A stretch of DNA of 64,000 nt, taken from assembly GCF_019084075.1 (NCBI RefSeq), contig NZ_JAHREN010000001.1:1585501-1649500 (forward strand). The letters run 5' to 3'. Source of the DNA: Siccirubricoccus sp. G192. Lineage in GTDB: Bacteria > Pseudomonadota > Alphaproteobacteria > Acetobacterales > Acetobacteraceae. Shown piece by piece: positions 62,126 through 64,000 of this stretch (positions are counted from its first letter, which is position 1; each line of letters opens with the position of its first letter). Below the pieces are notes generated by a model. That model did no database searches. It saw nothing but the letters and a program-made list of their open reading frames with translations, and was not told the origin of the DNA. A program made the translations under genes and the position numbers.

Positions 62126-64000
62126 TCAGAGACCGAGCGCCTCACGCACCAGGGTTTCCTGCTGCTGCTGATGAACCTTGGCAAGGCCGGTCGCCGGGCT
62201 CGCCGCCGCCTCGCGGCCCACATAGTCCGGCCGCTTCGCCTTGATATCGAGGGTCTTCAGCACGCCCTCGACCCGCCGGTCCATATGGGTCCAGGCACCC
62301 ATGTTCTCGGGCTCCTCCTGGCACCAGACCACCTCGGCATTGCGGTAGGGCGCCAGTGCCCGCGCCAGGCTATTGGCAGGGAAGGGGTAGAGCTGTTCCA
62401 CGCGGATCAGCGCCACATCCTGCACGCCCTCGTCGCGGCGGGCCTGCAGCAGGTCGTAATAGACCTTGCCGGTGCAGAGCACGACGCGCGTCACGGCCTC
62501 CTCCGGGGCGATGGCGTCGCTCTCCGGGATCACGTAGCGGAAGGCGCTGCCGGGGCCGAACTCCGCCAGGCTGCTGACCGCCAGCTTGTGCCGCAGCAGG
62601 GATTTCGGCGTCATCAGCACCAGCGGCTTGCGGTAATTCGCCTTCAACTGGCGGCGCAGCGCGTGGAAGTAGTTGGCGGGGGTGGTGAGGTTGCAGACCC
62701 GCATGTTGCGCTCGGCGCAAAGCTGCAGGTAGCGCTCCAGCCGGGCCGAGGAATGCTCCGGCCCCTGGCCCTCATAGCCATGCGGCAGCAGCATCACCAG
62801 GCCCGACATCCGCAGCCACTTGGTCTCGCCCGAGGCGATGAACTGGTCGATGATGACCTGAGCGCCATTGGCGAAATCGCCGAACTGCGCCTCCCACAGC
62901 ACCAGGGTGTTCGGGTCCGCGAGCGTATAGCCGTATTCCAGGCCCAGCACGCCTATTTCGGAGAGCAGGGAGTTGAAGGCTTCGAACCGCGCTTGGCCCT
63001 CGCGGATATTATTCAGCGGCACGTATTCCGCCTGGGTGTTCTGGTCGATCAGCACGGCATGGCGGTGGCTGAAGGTGCCGCGCTGCACATCCTCGCCGGA
63101 GAGCCGCACGCGGTGCCCGTCCAGCAGCAGGGTGCCGAAGCCCAGCGCTTCGCCGGTGGCCCAGTCGATCCCCTCGCCGCTCGCGATCGCCTGACGCTTG
63201 GCCTCGAGCTGGCGGACGATCTTGGGATTGGTGGCGAAGCCCTCCGGCGCCCGGGCCAGCGCGCCGCCCACCTCGCGCAGCTCCTCCAGCGAGACGGCGG
63301 TGTCGTGCAGCTTCTCGACGTCATCCTCGGAGCCGGCGGATTTCAGCCCGCTCCAATGGCCTTCCAGCCAATCCGCCTTGTTCGGCTTGAAGGTCTGGGA
63401 GGCCTGGTAGGCTTCCTCCATCTTCTGATTGAAGGCATCCAGGATCGCCTTCGATTCCTCGGCCGGCACCGAGCCCTCGGCCGCCAGCCGCTCGACATAG
63501 AGGGTCCGGGTGGTCTTCATCTCCCGGATGCGGCTGTACATGATCGGCTGGGTGAAGGCCGGCTCGTCGCTCTCGTTATGGCCGTGGCGGCGGTAGCAGA
63601 CGATGTCGAGCACCACGTCGGTGGAGAATTCCTGGCGGAACTCGGCGGCCAGGCGCGCGGCGAAGACCACCGCCTCCGGGTTGTCGCCGTTCACGTGCCA
63701 GATCGGCGCCTGCACCGATTTGGCGATGTCGGTGCAGTAGAGGCCGGAATAGGCATGCGCCGGGACGGTGGTGAAGCCGATCTGGTTGTTGGTGACGATA
63801 TGCACCGTGCCGCCGGTGCGGTAGCCGATGAGCTGGCTCATCGCCATGGTCTCATAGACTAGGCCCTGGCCGGCGAAGGCGGCATCGCCATGCAGCAGCA
63901 CGCCCATGACGGAGTGCCGCCCCTTGGTGTCGCCCGCCATGTCCTGGCGCGCGCGGACCTTGCCCACCACCACCGGGTCCACCGCCTCCAGGTGGGAGGG
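62126..64000 (-). CDS. sucA: 2-oxoglutarate dehydrogenase E1, N-terminal part beyond the window
   Basis: The frame is open to the window edge, giving the last 624 residues; full length is near 950. [59 protein letters not shown] and [16 protein letters not shown] are thiamine-diphosphate E1 signatures. It decarboxylates 2-oxoglutarate in the TCA cycle. sucB follows after 32 bases; lpdA, the third component, is at 34333. Confidence 0.96.
   Translation of the reverse strand, partial: PSHLEAVDPVVVGKVRARQDMAGDTKGRHSVMGVLLHGDAAFAGQGLVYETMAMSQLIGYRTGGTVHIVTNNQIGFTTVPAHAYSGLYCTDIAKSVQAPIWHVNGDNPEAVVFAARLAAEFRQEFSTDVVLDIVCYRRHGHNESDEPAFTQPIMYSRIREMKTTRTLYVERLAAEGSVPAEESKAILDAFNQKMEEAYQASQTFKPNKADWLEGHWSGLKSAGSEDDVEKLHDTAVSLEELREVGGALARAPEGFATNPKIVRQLEAKRQAIASGEGIDWATGEALGFGTLLLDGHRVRLSGEDVQRGTFSHRHAVLIDQNTQAEYVPLNNIREGQARFEAFNSLLSEIGVLGLEYGYTLADPNTLVLWEAQFGDFANGAQVIIDQFIASGETKWLRMSGLVMLLPHGYEGQGPEHSSARLERYLQLCAERNMRVCNLTTPANYFHALRRQLKANYRKPLVLMTPKSLLRHKLAVSSLAEFGPGSAFRYVIPESDAIAPEEAVTRVVLCTGKVYYDLLQARRDEGVQDVALIRVEQLYPFPANSLARALAPYRNAEVVWCQEEPENMGAWTHMDRRVEGVLKTLDIKAKRPDYVGREAAASPATGLAKVHQQQQETLVREALGL

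Noticed and set aside
60929..63862. 977-codon plus-strand frame over sucA-sucB
   Set aside because: Antisense of two conserved enzymes; no motifs and no ribosome site.

Overview
The window is very GC-rich and fits an alphaproteobacterium of the Acetobacteraceae (Roseomonas-like). The reasons are a hopanoid cluster (hpnM, hpnA, hpnB, squalene-hopene cyclase, hpnG, hpnH, ispH, hpnN), a PraR-type XRE regulator after lnt, a his operon back to back with hslVU, and 2-oxoglutarate dehydrogenase genes. This placement is inferred from gene content; no rRNA or tRNA is present to confirm it.

Layout: (1) 1-3861, minus strand: a partial molybdopterin oxidoreductase, then aroE-coaE-dnaQ joined by 4-base ATGA overlaps. 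(2) 4036-17110: hopanoid genes, with a copC/copD pair between ispH and hpnN; hpnC, hpnD and hpnE are absent. (3) 17271-23502: lnt, XRE regulator, DUF2244 protein, nth, a glycosyltransferase and UDP-galactopyranose mutase. (4) 23596-28468, minus strand: PAS-GGDEF protein, UdgX-type uracil-DNA binding protein and its radical-SAM partner. (5) 28576-31414: type III polyketide synthase, methyltransferase and flavoprotein, a likely phenolic-lipid operon. (6) 31434-46835: transport and housekeeping genes (TctC receptor, MHS and MFS transporters, lpdA, an orphan DNA adenine methylase, urease-locus remnants, AmpG-like permease, ald, gshB). (7) 47073-53920, minus strand: SirB1-like protein, HIT protein and hisE-hisF-(ModA-like)-hisA-(GNAT)-hisH-(DUF2628)-hisB. 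(8) 54017-55794: an AT-rich one-gene defence insertion (AIPR family). (9) 55957-59423: hslVU, an AbrB/Doc toxin-antitoxin pair and EcsC. (10) 59566-64000, minus strand: an SDR, a small charged protein, sucB and partial sucA.

Two features cut across the window. First, about fourteen genes, including essential ones (ispH, hisA, sucB), are split by one-base slips that almost all lie in homopolymer runs. Most are G/C runs of six or more carrying one extra base, which points to consensus errors more than to real decay; I give the repaired spans and the position of each slip. Second, a family of about 57-bp repeats begins directly after the stop codon of four unrelated genes, always in the gene's orientation and often in tandem. 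It can fold into a hairpin whose stems are kept by paired changes, and it looks like an uncharacterised 3'-end RNA element.

No rRNA, tRNA, insertion sequence or CRISPR array was found.
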